From Candidatus Cloacimonadota bacterium (GTDB lineage: Bacteria > Cloacimonadota > Cloacimonadia > Cloacimonadales > Cloacimonadaceae): 64,000 nucleotides of DNA. The translations under genes were made by a program, and so were the position numbers. The stretch covers positions 43,934-107,933 of the forward strand of contig JAJBAV010000003.1 of NCBI GenBank assembly GCA_020532085.1, written 5' to 3'. Positions 26,092 through 35,106 of this stretch are shown here, in pieces. The notes under the pieces were generated by a model, which saw only the letters and a program-made list of their open reading frames with translations, did not search any database and was not told where the DNA came from. Position 1 is the stretch's first letter, and each line of letters begins with the position of its first letter.

Positions 26092-28980
26092 ATGAAACTT
26101 AGACCGGCCCTGCTTGCCGCTTTGGCCCTGGCCTTGGCCGTCTGCGCCTGGGCGGAGCCCACTGCCGCCCGCAAACCCTGGGTTGCGGCGCCCAGCCGGG
26201 GTTTTGAAGCCCGCGCCGATTCCCTCACCGGATTCGACGTCCAATCCTACGACCTCACTCTGAACATCAACCATGCCGCCCAGCAGATCAGCGGAAATGT
26301 GCTCGCCACCGTCCTCGCGGAGCAGAACCTCACTTCCATTCCCTACAATCTGGTGGGACTGAGTGTCAGCGAGGTGCTGGTGAATGGTGAGCCAGCCGCC
26401 TTCACCCACACCGGCGGGATCATCAACATCAGCCTGAACATCCCCGCGGGCCAGACTTTCAGCACCCAGGTCTTCTATTCCGGAACACCTCAGCTCTCTC
26501 CAAATGTTTACCACATCGGCATGATCTTCAACACCAACACTGTGTTCACCATCTCCGACCCCGACGCCGCCCGCTATTGGTGGCCCTGTTACGATCACCC
26601 CTGGGACAAGGCCATCGTCCATCTGCGCGTAACCCTGCGCAGCGACTGGAAGGTGGCGGCCAACGGCATCCGCGAATCCATCGTGGACAACGGCGATGGC
26701 AACTCCACCACTTTCTGGACCGGATCCCATCCCATGACCACCTATCTGGTTTGCGTCACCTGCGGCCCTTACGTGGAGATCAACCAAAGCTTCGGAGACC
26801 TGCCCATCCAGAATTTCGTGATGCAAAACCAGTATAACAACGCCCTGGTGGACCTGGCCAATTTGCCGGACATGATAGACTGGTTTTCCCAGATCTTCGG
26901 GCCCTATCCCTTTGAAAAATATGGCAACGCGGTGGTGGCGATGAGCACTTACGGCGCCATGGAGCACCAAACCATGACCACCCTGGGGAATTATATCATC
27001 ACCGGCACGGGAGCTTATGAGCTCACGATCGCGCATGAGCTTGCCCACCAGTGGTTTGGCGACGCAGTGTCCTTCCTGGATTTCAACGACGTTTGGCTTT
27101 CCGAGGGCTTCGCCACCTATTCAGAACATCTCTGGACGGATAAAACCGAGGGCTGGCAAGCCGCCTGCGATTACGTGGCATCCAGCTATCACCAGTATTA
27201 TCTGAACTGGGAGGGAAGCAATCCTCAGACCATCTACGATCCCGATTTCAACAGCTATTTCGCCCCGCCTTCCTATGAAAAGGCCGCCTCCGTTTTGCAC
27301 ATGCTGCGCCTTAAACTTGGCAACGCCCAGTTCTTCCAGTTGCTCCAGTCCTGGTTCGACACCTACAAGCATGGAAACGCGGTTACAGCCGAGTTCCAGG
27401 CCATGGCCCAGAACATCAGCGGACAGGACCTGGGCCAGTTTTTCAGCCAGTGGATATACAGCGCCGGGATCCCCGCCCTTGAATACAGCGTCTGGAACAA
27501 CCCCGCCAGCGATTCGCCCCTGAAAATCATCGCCAAAACCATCTCCAACACCTCCACCCCCTTCCACATCGAGGTGCCGTTCCGCTTTAATAACGGCGTG
27601 TTAAGCGATTCCCTGCTGGTGGAGGCCACCCCCGAATGGACTGTCAATAATTTCTGGAACGAACTGTCACCCACCGCTGTTCTGACCCCAAATCACAATA
27701 ACTGGACCTTGTTGCGGGGCATCACAGAACTCAAACCCGTCCTGGCCGAATGCCTACCCTCGAACTCCTCAGTGCTGCTCGCCTGGGATCCCTTTTTGGA
27801 TAACGGCAGCCTGGATTACAACCTGTACCGCAGGACCTTGGGCGGCCCGGAGGAATGGCTGCTCCTGAATCCCGAACCTGTAAGCGGACTCAGCTACACC
27901 GACCTCAGCGCTCAAAACGGAGTGAGCTACCAATACGCCGTGGCGGCGGTGGACCCTGCTGGCTGGATCAGCATAATGTCTGAACCCCTGCCTGCCACTC
28001 CGGTGACCTTCAGTTTTGCCCAAAACCTGCTGGTGGTGGATGAAACCCGCGACGGCAACGGCGCCAACATCAATCCCGACGACGCCATGGTGGACGCCTT
28101 TTACGACGCGGCCCTCTCCCCCATCGCTTTCACCCAGTGGGATGTGGGCGTCTTGGGCCTGCCTCCGCTGGGCGCGCTGGGCGAATACAAGCTGGTGCTT
28201 TGGCACGCGGACGATTTTTCCCAAAACCAGCTCATTGACCATCTTAACACCCTTGGCGGCTATCTCATCGGGGGCGGAAAAGTGATCCTCTCCGGCTGGA
28301 AAACCGCTTCCATCCTCTCGGAGAGCTTTCTCAACCGCTTTGGCGGAAACATCAGCCTCATCTACGACAATTCGCCCAGCCTGATCAGCGCTCAATCCAA
28401 CTCCTATACGGACATCACCATCGATCCGGACAAGCTGGTCCCCGCTTGGAACGGCATGCTGCCCTACATTTACACTTTCAGCGGAGTTGCCAACCCCCTC
28501 TACACTGCCAACATGCTCCCCTCCGCCCAGGGCAACGGCGCCTGCGCCGCTCTGCGCCGTGACGATCAGGCCACCGGCTCCGTTTTCATCCTCTTCGGAT
28601 TTCCTCTCTATTTCGCTCAGTTCCCCGGGGTGAGCGCTTTCCTGCAGGAGATCATCCCTGAACTTATCGACATCACGGCTGCCGGCGACCCCGGCGCGCC
28701 AACTCTGGAAACGGGTCTGGAGATCTGGCCCAATCCCTTCCGCGAAACTGCCGGTCTACGGGTGTCCCTGCCGGATAAAGGCCCGCTTCGCCTCAGTGTT
28801 TTCAACCTTCGCGGCCAGGTGGTCCGGCACATCTTCCAAGGCGAAAAAAACTCCGGAGTTCACGGCTTCGAATTTGACGGCCGGGACGAACGCGGAAACC
28901 CTCTTGCCAACGGAATCTACTTTCTGAGGATGGAACACGCGGGAGGGAGCCTCACCCGCAAGATCAGCCTGGTAAAATGA
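26092..28980 (+). CDS. Secreted M1-family zinc aminopeptidase with C-terminal sorting domain
   Basis: 962 residues. A signal peptide (1-21) precedes the M1 peptidase: the GAMEH substrate motif at 288-292, zinc site H315-E316-x2-H319 (HELAHQ) and third ligand E338 (SEGF). After about residue 560 come an Fn3-like segment and a Rossmann-like domain, then a FlgD-type/T9SS type A sorting domain ending GIYFLRMEHAGG...RKISLVK. The ATG at 26092 (AAGGAG 7 bases upstream) is used; 27 upstream in-frame codons begin at the promoter element and are not coding. It would release amino acids from peptides at the cell surface, feeding amino-acid fermentation. Confidence 0.92.
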   Translation: MKLRPALLAALALALAVCAWAEPTAARKPWVAAPSRGFEARADSLTGFDVQSYDLTLNINHAAQQISGNVLATVLAEQNLTSIPYNLVGLSVSEVLVNGEPAAFTHTGGIINISLNIPAGQTFSTQVFYSGTPQLSPNVYHIGMIFNTNTVFTISDPDAARYWWPCYDHPWDKAIVHLRVTLRSDWKVAANGIRESIVDNGDGNSTTFWTGSHPMTTYLVCVTCGPYVEINQSFGDLPIQNFVMQNQYNNALVDLANLPDMIDWFSQIFGPYPFEKYGNAVVAMSTYGAMEHQTMTTLGNYIITGTGAYELTIAHELAHQWFGDAVSFLDFNDVWLSEGFATYSEHLWTDKTEGWQAACDYVASSYHQYYLNWEGSNPQTIYDPDFNSYFAPPSYEKAASVLHMLRLKLGNAQFFQLLQSWFDTYKHGNAVTAEFQAMAQNISGQDLGQFFSQWIYSAGIPALEYSVWNNPASDSPLKIIAKTISNTSTPFHIEVPFRFNNGVLSDSLLVEATPEWTVNNFWNELSPTAVLTPNHNNWTLLRGITELKPVLAECLPSNSSVLLAWDPFLDNGSLDYNLYRRTLGGPEEWLLLNPEPVSGLSYTDLSAQNGVSYQYAVAAVDPAGWISIMSEPLPATPVTFSFAQNLLVVDETRDGNGANINPDDAMVDAFYDAALSPIAFTQWDVGVLGLPPLGALGEYKLVLWHADDFSQNQLIDHLNTLGGYLIGGGKVILSGWKTASILSESFLNRFGGNISLIYDNSPSLISAQSNSYTDITIDPDKLVPAWNGMLPYIYTFSGVANPLYTANMLPSAQGNGACAALRRDDQATGSVFILFGFPLYFAQFPGVSAFLQEIIPELIDITAAGDPGAPTLETGLEIWPNPFRETAGLRVSLPDKGPLRLSVFNLRGQVVRHIFQGEKNSGVHGFEFDGRDERGNPLANGIYFLRMEHAGGSLTRKISLVK

Positions 28981-28986
28981 TTCACA

Positions 28987-29005
28987 GCCTGGCCGAAAGC
29001 CAGGC
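28987..29005. repeat. Intercistronic hairpin
   Basis: A perfect 7-bp stem GCCTGGC/GCCAGGC with CGAAA loop, between the M1 peptidase stop and the next start. No T-run, so it is more likely an mRNA-stability or attenuation element than a full terminator. Confidence 0.5.
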
Positions 29006-29028
29006 CTGTAAAGAGCAGGGAGGTGATC

Positions 29029-30285
29029 ATGCTGCATATCTCGAAAGCGCGCTGGACAGTCCTGCTTCTCTTCTGTCTGCTGGCCGGCGTAGCCTGGTCT
29101 CAGCCGGAGTTTTTCCACTTGAAAGGCTTGCAGTTCAACTCCTCCGGCGGCGGAGTGAACGGTTCTGGATGCTGGTCATACGAGCGTTACAGTTATTATT
29201 CCGATCCCCTGGAACCGCTGCGGATCATCTCTGTCCGCTGGCAGCTGGATGCCTGGATGGAACCCGATCTCGAAACTCATCAGGACAATACCTACGCGTT
29301 CCTGGGCCTGGTGGATTACGACCCCGCCGAGGTGCTGGTCCGCTCCCCCGGCTATGACCACACCGGTGGCAACAGCTACCGCGTAAGCCGGATCAGCAAC
29401 TCAGGCCATTACCTCGAGGACCGGTTCTCCGAAAATCCCTGGGCTCCCTATGCCCAAGTGCAGATCCGCTATTTCTACAATTCCGACCTGTGCTTGGTCC
29501 AAAAAACCCGCCGGGTCAACTGGCCGCTGGAATTTTGGAACTACGAATACACTCTGGACCACCGAGGCCGGCGTTTATCGGAAACCGTTAGCAGTTCCAA
29601 CGATTCACTGAACTGGACGCCGCGCCACAGCTATGAATATATTTATGGCGATGAGGCGGTCCCGGACGGCTATGAGTTTGAAAAATATAGCTCCTACGTA
29701 CCCTGGCGCCATACCTGCGGCTCCCCGGAACTGCCGCCTTTTCCATACCTGAACGACAGCCAGGTGATAAGTTCCATACTTCGCAGGGAATATCTCAACG
29801 GCGCTTGGACCGAGCCGGACACCCTGGCGCTGGATCTCACTTTCTCGGCGGAAGGGGCTTCGGCAACTTGCTGCGATGGCCATTTTACCTGGACCAGCGA
29901 GGGTTTGCCCAAAAGTTCAGAGCTTGCTCCGGACGCGGATCCTTATCTCAAAGTTAATTTCACGTTTGGCCATTCTGGAAATTCCGCAGTGAGCGATCCT
30001 CTCATCCCCGCGGCGCTCTCTTTGCGGGTGAGTCCCAATCCCGTGCAGGACAAGGCTTGGGTCCATTTCCACGCCCTCCCGGACGGACCGGTCGGACTGA
30101 AGCTCTACAATCTGCGCGGACAGCTGCTGCGGGAGGATGCTTTTCCTGAACTTCCCGCCGGATCGGCCAATCTGGAATTGCCTACGGTCGATTCCCGCGG
30201 AGAACGCCTGCCCAACGGCATTTATATTTTGCGTGTGGGATCCTCCAAAAGCTCGGAAACAGCGCGCTTCCTGCTTTTGCGCTGA
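29029..30285 (+). CDS. Secreted protein with C-terminal T9SS-type sorting domain
   Basis: A 418-residue exported protein. The signal peptide ends near WSQ (about residue 24). The middle is rich in Tyr, Trp and Ser with YD-repeat-like phrases (EYTLDHRGRRLSETVSSS) and no domain I recognise. The last 80 residues form a FlgD-like/Por sorting domain (LRVSPNPVQDKAWVHF, LYNLRGQLL, LPNGIYILRV). ATG at 29029 is preceded by GGGAGG 5 bases away; a GTG at 29023 lies inside that site. It follows the M1 peptidase by 48 bases and is probably co-transcribed. Confidence 0.78.
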   Translation: MLHISKARWTVLLLFCLLAGVAWSQPEFFHLKGLQFNSSGGGVNGSGCWSYERYSYYSDPLEPLRIISVRWQLDAWMEPDLETHQDNTYAFLGLVDYDPAEVLVRSPGYDHTGGNSYRVSRISNSGHYLEDRFSENPWAPYAQVQIRYFYNSDLCLVQKTRRVNWPLEFWNYEYTLDHRGRRLSETVSSSNDSLNWTPRHSYEYIYGDEAVPDGYEFEKYSSYVPWRHTCGSPELPPFPYLNDSQVISSILRREYLNGAWTEPDTLALDLTFSAEGASATCCDGHFTWTSEGLPKSSELAPDADPYLKVNFTFGHSGNSAVSDPLIPAALSLRVSPNPVQDKAWVHFHALPDGPVGLKLYNLRGQLLREDAFPELPAGSANLELPTVDSRGERLPNGIYILRVGSSKSSETARFLLLR

Positions 30286-30413
30286 CCGCTGTTTTCAAAA
30301 CCCTTTCCCAGTAAGCATTCCTGTGCAGGCACATGCCGCAATCCTTTCTGGAAGATGATCCCGGCTTTTCTGCCTGGACCCGCCCTGAGCCCTCTCCCCT
30401 CCGCCTCTTGTCC

Positions 30414-30460
30414 GCCTCCCGCTCACTTCCCGCATCTCAGGCGGGAAGTGAGCGGGAGGC
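30414..30460. repeat. GC-rich hairpin, family H (perfect 20-bp stem)
   Basis: Arms 30414-30433 and 30441-30460 pair perfectly around ATCTCAG, the reverse complement of the CTGAGAT loop at 3619. Arms start GCCTCCCGC, as in the other copies. Confidence 0.7.
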
Positions 30461-30629
30461 TCTTGGGATGTGAATGGGAAGTGAAATGAGGGCGGTGCCG
30501 GCAAGATTGTCCAGGATCTGCGGTCAGACCTTTTCCCAACCCTCCGAATATAGTGGGTAACAGCAGAGCGATTCCTTATGGAAATGGTGGAAACCCGGAG
30601 CATGTAAATGAAACCAATAAAAAAAGTAA

Positions 30630-31024
30630 GGCTCTCTTTCAAACGAGTGGGTAGAGTGACAAAATGACTGAAGAACATTAACCCAACACATATTGATTCG
30701 TCATTCCGGACGCAGGTGCTTTAGCGCCGGAGATCCGTAGGGGTCCTCGCCGGACAACTTGTTGGCCAGTGGGGTGAATAGAATTCAGCCCTTGCGGGAA
30801 TAGCCAGTCCAGGCGGGGTCGCTTCGGACGCAGTCTGTAGCGACACCCTTTTAGGGCATTACCCGGACCGTCTGGATTCCTGGTCTGGCTCTGCTGGAGT
30901 CGATGCTCTTGACTCACTCGACTCCAGCCTCACCGCCCGGAATGACGGAGCGGGAGAGGGGGGGGGGGGGGGAGAAAATCTGTATCCAGCCGTTCTCGCC
31001 ACCCAATCGATTTGAAAGAGAGCC
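30630..31024. mobile_element. MITE-like element with 8-bp target duplication and nested inner repeat
   Basis: Terminal inverted repeats of 14 perfect bases (GGCTCTCTTTCAAA), extending imperfectly through GAGTGGGT. They are flanked on both sides by AAAAGTAA (30622-30629 and 31025-31032), the signature of a transposition event. No transposase frame exists inside. Within it a second inverted pair, GTCATTCCGG (30700-30709) and CCGGAATGAC (30937-30946), bounds an inner block of about 247 bp, suggesting a nested insertion. A run of 15 G residues lies at 30958-30972. Confidence 0.75.
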
Positions 31025-31048
31025 AAAAGTAACTGCCGAAAAGCTGGC

Positions 31049-31771
31049 CTAAATTGTTATGATGATAAGAGATGTAACTCCGGCCAACACCAATGTGAGA
31101 GCGAGGTCGGAAAGGCCGAAACTGCGGGTGTGGAGGCATGATCTGGGTCCGGAACTGCGAAAGCCGCGCAGATCCAGCGCGGTGGCCTGGATGTCGCTTC
31201 CGGAGAACAGTCCGGCTATCACGGTAAGCGAGATCCGCTGGTAAAGCTGAAGTTTGGCTTTCCAGCGCAGCTTGTTTAGATCAATACCCCGCAGATGCAG
31301 CAGGCGCAGGTTGTGTTTGATCTGTCCGGTGGCCGCGGGGATGAGGTGGACCACATAGAAAACCATGAAGCAGAGCTCTTCGGGCAGGCGCAGAGCGCGG
31401 AAAGCGAGATCGAAATCCTCATAGCTGAGCCTGAGCAGGACTTGGGCGCTGAAAAACACGATCAGCAGGCGCAGGGAAACGTTCACGCCAGTTCTGAAGC
31501 CGGCTCCGCTGAGATCGAGATAATGTCCGCCCTTCAGGCTAATGCCCGGATCGCTGAAGATGATCTGGAATATTATTACCAAAGCGATCAGCGGAATGAA
31601 TTTGCCGATCTGCCGGACCCAGAGTTTGAGCTCAAAACCCACCAGCGAGCCGCGGAAAAGCAGGCAGAGCAGCAGAAGAACCGCAAGCCAGATTGGATCA
31701 GGGATGAAAATGGCCAGGGAGCTGAACCACAGCGCGGCCAGAATCACCACGAGAGGATGCTGGCTGCTCAC
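31049..31771 (-). CDS. ECF transporter transmembrane (T) component
   Basis: A 240-residue membrane protein with hydrophobic segments near 8-30, 30-50, 55-75, 95-115 and 220-240. The coupling region between them contains basic, arginine-rich helices (LRLLHLRGIDLNK, ALDLRGFRSS) typical of the Ala-Arg-Gly motifs of EcfT/CbiQ proteins. It overlaps the preceding ATPase gene by 4 bases. Together with the two ATPases and the S protein it would form an energy-coupling-factor importer for a vitamin, metal or similar trace nutrient. Confidence 0.83.
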   Translation of the reverse strand: MSSQHPLVVILAALWFSSLAIFIPDPIWLAVLLLLCLLFRGSLVGFELKLWVRQIGKFIPLIALVIIFQIIFSDPGISLKGGHYLDLSGAGFRTGVNVSLRLLIVFFSAQVLLRLSYEDFDLAFRALRLPEELCFMVFYVVHLIPAATGQIKHNLRLLHLRGIDLNKLRWKAKLQLYQRISLTVIAGLFSGSDIQATALDLRGFRSSGPRSCLHTRSFGLSDLALTLVLAGVTSLIIITI

Positions 31772-32412
31772 CCCAGTTCCTTCAGAGCGCCGTTTTCCAA
31801 ACTCAGCACCCGGGTGAAAAGGCTGTTGGGAAGCAGCCCGGAGTGGCTCACGATGAGATAGCCGGGAGCCTCTTTGGCCGCGCAGAGTTCCCCAAACCGC
31901 TGCTTCCGGCTGGGATCCAAGCCCGCGGTGGGCTCATCAAGCAGCCAGAATTTGTCCACTAGCAGGGGTAGCCAGAGCAAGGTGAAAGCGCGCAATTCGC
32001 CCGCGGAGAGACGGCTGTAAGGTGTATCAAGCTTGTCCAAAAGAGGATCTTTGAGACCTTGCACCACAGGCTCGGAAAAGCGTTCCGGCCAGGCCAGCCG
32101 CCAGGCTTCCAGATCGTGGCGGGGCACCAGCCCAAAGAGGTCATCTTCAGCTTTCTGGCGGCGGAAAACCAGGTCCAGAAAGGCCTCGGGACTCTGTTCA
32201 GCCGGGGCTTTGTCCAGCAGCAGAAGCATGCCGGAGCTGGGTTTGAGGATGCCCGCCAGCAGATCCAGCAGCGTGCTTTTGCCGCTGCCGTTGGTGCCTG
32301 TGAGCAGGATCCTGTCACCCATGCAAACAGTCAAGCATAGCTTGCGCAGCAGCGGCGGATGGCTTGGATAGGCGAAATCCAAGTCCCGCAGTTGAAAGAG
32401 GGGGGCGTTCAT
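31768..32412 (-). CDS. ECF transporter ATPase (second A component)
   Basis: 214 residues. Walker A is GTNGSGKSTLL, Walker B is WLLDEPTAGLD, and the switch histidine is in IVSHSG. The ABC signature is degenerate (LSAGELRAF rather than LSGGQ). I start it at the ATG at 32412, which forms an ATGA overlap with the stop of the upstream ATPase; the frame is open further upstream but that part lies inside the neighbouring gene. Partner of the next-door ATPase in a probable heterodimer. Confidence 0.87.
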   Translation of the reverse strand: MNAPLFQLRDLDFAYPSHPPLLRKLCLTVCMGDRILLTGTNGSGKSTLLDLLAGILKPSSGMLLLLDKAPAEQSPEAFLDLVFRRQKAEDDLFGLVPRHDLEAWRLAWPERFSEPVVQGLKDPLLDKLDTPYSRLSAGELRAFTLLWLPLLVDKFWLLDEPTAGLDPSRKQRFGELCAAKEAPGYLIVSHSGLLPNSLFTRVLSLENGALKELG

Positions 32413-33056
32413 GTTGCGAATTCCAGGGTAGCGGTGGCCAAATCGCCGATAACCGGGTTGTGTTCCGCCACCAGCACCATGCGTCCAGCGCTCAGGATTT
32501 CCCGCAGCCATTTGGCAAGCAGTTCCAGAGCCTCCTGACTGAGGGCGGTGCTGGGTTCGTCGAGCAGATACAGAGGCGGGTCCAGAGCGGCGCAGGTGGC
32601 CAGCACCAGCAGTTTTTTCTGGCCCCGGGAAAGGTGGCCGGGCTCCACCTGGCCAAACTTGCTCAGGCCGAATCTTGCCTGCGCCCGCCCGATCCTCTTC
32701 AGCATCTCAGCCGCCGGCAGGCCGCCGTTTTCAAGGGCAAAGGAAAGTTCTTTCTCGATGCGGGGAAAGAAAATCTGATGGTCGGGATCGCTCATCTGAT
32801 AGGCCAGATGGCGGAATTTTTCGTTCAGAGGCAGGGCGCAAATATCTGTATCGAATAGCGTTACAGAGCCGATCAGCTCAGCCTTCACCCGCTGGGGGAC
32901 GATGCCACTGAGCGCGTTGAGCAGGCTGGTTTTACCGCTGCCGTTGGGGCCTTTCAGCCAGAGCAGTTCTCCCGGGGCCAGGCAGAAGCTGAGGTCCCGC
33001 AGCAGAGGCCGGTCCTGCCGGGGATATCTGAGGCTGAGCCCTTCAACTTGCAGCAT
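32409..33056 (-). CDS. ECF transporter ATPase (first A component)
   Basis: 215 residues, shorter than many EcfA proteins. Walker A is GPNGSGKTSLL, signature LSRGQKKLL, Walker B LYLLDEPSTALS and switch region VAEHNP. The Q-loop region (YQMSDPDHQIFF) matches EcfA1/CbiO. It follows the secreted accessory gene by 5 bases and is coupled to the second ATPase. Confidence 0.87.
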   Translation of the reverse strand: MLQVEGLSLRYPRQDRPLLRDLSFCLAPGELLWLKGPNGSGKTSLLNALSGIVPQRVKAELIGSVTLFDTDICALPLNEKFRHLAYQMSDPDHQIFFPRIEKELSFALENGGLPAAEMLKRIGRAQARFGLSKFGQVEPGHLSRGQKKLLVLATCAALDPPLYLLDEPSTALSQEALELLAKWLREILSAGRMVLVAEHNPVIGDLATATLEFAT

Positions 33057-33061
33057 CCAGA

Positions 33062-33985
33062 TCAGGGAACGAGTTCAAAGGAGAGGGCGTCATCCAGCAA
33101 TCCTGGCTCGGCCAAAATGTCGTTCAGAGTGATTTTCTCGGCCCCATATCCTTTTTGGACAATGAAATGCACGTCCGGACCCAGCTTCCAGTCCAGCACC
33201 CGGTTGAGGGCGATGAGGGCGTCCAGGTTGCCGGGATGGATGAGGGCGAAATCACCCAACTGGATGTAAACGATGTTTTTCAGCCACATGCCGCCTGGGA
33301 TGACGGGGCTTTTTAGGTTGAAACCTTCGTCGGTGGGTTCGAGCACGGCACCCCGCAGATGCCGGGGATATTCCAGGGCCAGCTTCATGCCGTCGGCGCT
33401 ATAAAGTATTGCGCCCAAAGTGTCTTCCCGGGACGAAAGCGGCAGCAGGTCGGCAAAGTAATAACCGCTCAGGTTGATGAACGGCGCGGGGTCTTCCACC
33501 AGGGCGGCGGATCCCAGCCGGTCATCCAAAAACTCAAAGCGTTTGGGCATTTGCAGGGGATCGAAGTCCTCGAGCACCACGCGGTCCAGGTCGCGCACCC
33601 ATTTCATGTCTCGCAGGGCGGGAAAAATGATGCGCAGGCCATTGTCGGGGAAGGTTTTGCCATTCTGGGCAAAGACCAGCCAACAGGTCAGGGTGTCGAA
33701 TTCCACGCGGCTGAAACTCACCAGATAGCGATCAGCGGATTCCAGGCGGATGATTTTGAAAGGCACATCCAGCTTGGCTTTTAGCCAGTTGTCGAAGCGG
33801 ATGCCCTGCCAGGTGTCGGTTTTGGTGAGGCCATCTTTTTCCCGTATGGTTTGGAACTCTTCCCGAGGCAGGGAGGCCAGTTGCTGATAGGCAAAGTTTT
33901 GAGACAATCCGGCGGGGCCGGTTACCGTGATGGCTCCCAACAGGGCAGCCGTGGCTAAAATGAGGGCTAAGATAAGTTTTTTCAT
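33062..33985 (-). CDS. Secreted accessory protein with a molybdopterin-oxidoreductase-like (SUOX) fold
   Basis: 307 residues with a signal peptide (MKKLILALILATAALLGA). The sequence W-x-G-I-R-F-D-N-W-L, the DRYLVSFSRVEF block and AQNGKTFPDNGLRIIFP recall the oxidoreductase molybdopterin-binding (sulfite-oxidase-like) domain, and a second, similar-looking block follows (GYYFADLLPL, LHPGNL-like). The Cys that binds molybdenum in true sulfite oxidases is not evident, so it may be a cofactor-free ligand binder. It starts by a 4-base overlap with the S-component stop, placing it inside the ECF operon. Function inferred only: capture or delivery of the ECF substrate. Confidence 0.55.
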   Translation of the reverse strand: MKKLILALILATAALLGAITVTGPAGLSQNFAYQQLASLPREEFQTIREKDGLTKTDTWQGIRFDNWLKAKLDVPFKIIRLESADRYLVSFSRVEFDTLTCWLVFAQNGKTFPDNGLRIIFPALRDMKWVRDLDRVVLEDFDPLQMPKRFEFLDDRLGSAALVEDPAPFINLSGYYFADLLPLSSREDTLGAILYSADGMKLALEYPRHLRGAVLEPTDEGFNLKSPVIPGGMWLKNIVYIQLGDFALIHPGNLDALIALNRVLDWKLGPDVHFIVQKGYGAEKITLNDILAEPGLLDDALSFELVP

Positions 33986-34515
33986 TCCACCAACTCGTAG
34001 TAGTTCAATTGTTTGTAAATGCTGCGGGAGATCCAGCCGCCCATCAGCCCGGAAGCCAGCGACATCCCCAGAACGATGAGCAGCAGGGGCAAAGGATGGC
34101 GGAACAGCACAATGGCCACCACCATCGCGCCGACGATATTGGCCCCGGCGCAGATCGCCAGATGCGGCCAAAGCCTGGCAGGATCTTTCACCAGGGGTTG
34201 GATGAGGTCGGCCAGGATGCCCGGCAGGGTGTAGCTGAGCAGAGTGAGCAGGCCCTGATTGCCGCGCACGCCCATCACCAGGGTCACCAGCGCCTGCAGC
34301 AGTCCAAAGATGAAGCCGGTGCCTGGTTTTCGCACGATCAGCACCGCCATAGCCAGCCAGAGCATGTACAATCCACCGGTGAATGAACCTCCGGGCACCA
34401 TCAGGGGCATGGTGATCATCTTCGAAAGCGGCGACACAATGGGCTTCACGGCCAGGCCGATCCCGGCCAGGACGGCGATGACGATCAGGTCTCGGGTACT
34501 GAAGCGCTTGAACAT
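33982..34515 (-). CDS. ECF transporter substrate-specificity (S) component
   Basis: A 177-residue integral membrane protein with about six hydrophobic segments, N-terminal RDLIVIAVLAGIGLAVKP and a PGGSFTGGLYMLWL loop, resembling S components such as YkoE-like or cobalamin/thiamine-precursor types. I cannot assign the substrate. The ATG at 34515 shares its A with the stop codon of dCMP deaminase (TGATG). The reading frame is open for 101 codons upstream but that part is the deaminase gene in another frame. Confidence 0.72.
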   Translation of the reverse strand: MFKRFSTRDLIVIAVLAGIGLAVKPIVSPLSKMITMPLMVPGGSFTGGLYMLWLAMAVLIVRKPGTGFIFGLLQALVTLVMGVRGNQGLLTLLSYTLPGILADLIQPLVKDPARLWPHLAICAGANIVGAMVVAIVLFRHPLPLLLIVLGMSLASGLMGGWISRSIYKQLNYYELVE

Positions 34516-34994
34516 CAGAGCACTTTTTTCATTCTGCCGGTGCCCATGTCGTAGTGGATCAGTTCCACTCCCGCTTCGGCCAGCAGCTGTTCCGCCAGCA
34601 CGTCGGGATATGTATCCGCGATATACACGGTGCGGATCTCGGCGTTGATGATCATCTTGGCGCAGATGCTGCAGGGCTGATGCGTGCAGTAGAGCGTGGC
34701 CCCGCGGGCGCTGGAGCCGTTCAGGCCGGCCTGGATGATGGCGTTTTGTTCCGCGTGGAGGCCGCGGCAAAGTTCGTGCTGCTGGCCTGAAGGAACATTG
34801 TTTTGGGCGCGCAGGCAACCGGTTTCAGAGCAGTGCCGCACGCCTTTGGGGCTGCCGTTGTAGCCGGTGGAGAGGATCTGGTTGTCCTTCACCAGCACAG
34901 CCCCCACCTGCCGGCGCAGACAAGTGCTGCGCGAGGAGGCCAGAACCGCCATCTGCATGAAATATTGCTGCCAGGAGGGTCGCTTGTTCATCAT
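34515..34994 (-). CDS. dCMP deaminase (ComEB-like)
   Basis: A 159-residue zinc deaminase making dUMP from dCMP. It has the zinc-site HAE motif (LHAEQNAI) and PCSICAK, and a second conserved cysteine region (SETGCLRAQ) typical of dCMP deaminases. The start is ATG at 34994 (the next codon is also ATG), after AAGGA. It heads the ECF transporter operon without an obvious functional link. Confidence 0.92.
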   Translation of the reverse strand: MMNKRPSWQQYFMQMAVLASSRSTCLRRQVGAVLVKDNQILSTGYNGSPKGVRHCSETGCLRAQNNVPSGQQHELCRGLHAEQNAIIQAGLNGSSARGATLYCTHQPCSICAKMIINAEIRTVYIADTYPDVLAEQLLAEAGVELIHYDMGTGRMKKVL

Positions 34995-35042
34995 AACGTC
35001 CTTGGAGGGGATTTGCGCTCAGCTTTGCCGGGGGTGCCTTTC

Positions 35043-35048
35043 TGTCAA
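35043..35048 (-). promoter_or_regulatory. Candidate -35 element of the dCMP deaminase-ECF operon
   Basis: TTGACAGAAAG on the minus strand, 49 bases before the deaminase ATG. Confidence 0.45.
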
Positions 35049-35106
35049 GCGTGATTTCCACCGCCCTGCAGGAGAGTCAGAAAAAAAACTTGCCAGATCC
35101 GGCCAT

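Larger units (their letters stand above)
30286..31048. other. Convergent intergenic region of 763 bp filled by repeats
   Basis: Between two convergent genes. It holds a perfect family-H hairpin (30414-30460) and a 395-bp MITE-like element (30630-31024). The rest (30286-30413 and 30461-30629) shows no gene. Confidence 0.7.

Noticed and set aside
30295..30917. Two short minus-strand frames in the 30.3-31.0 kb gap
   Set aside because: They run through the family-H hairpin and the MITE-like element; not conserved protein-like sequence.
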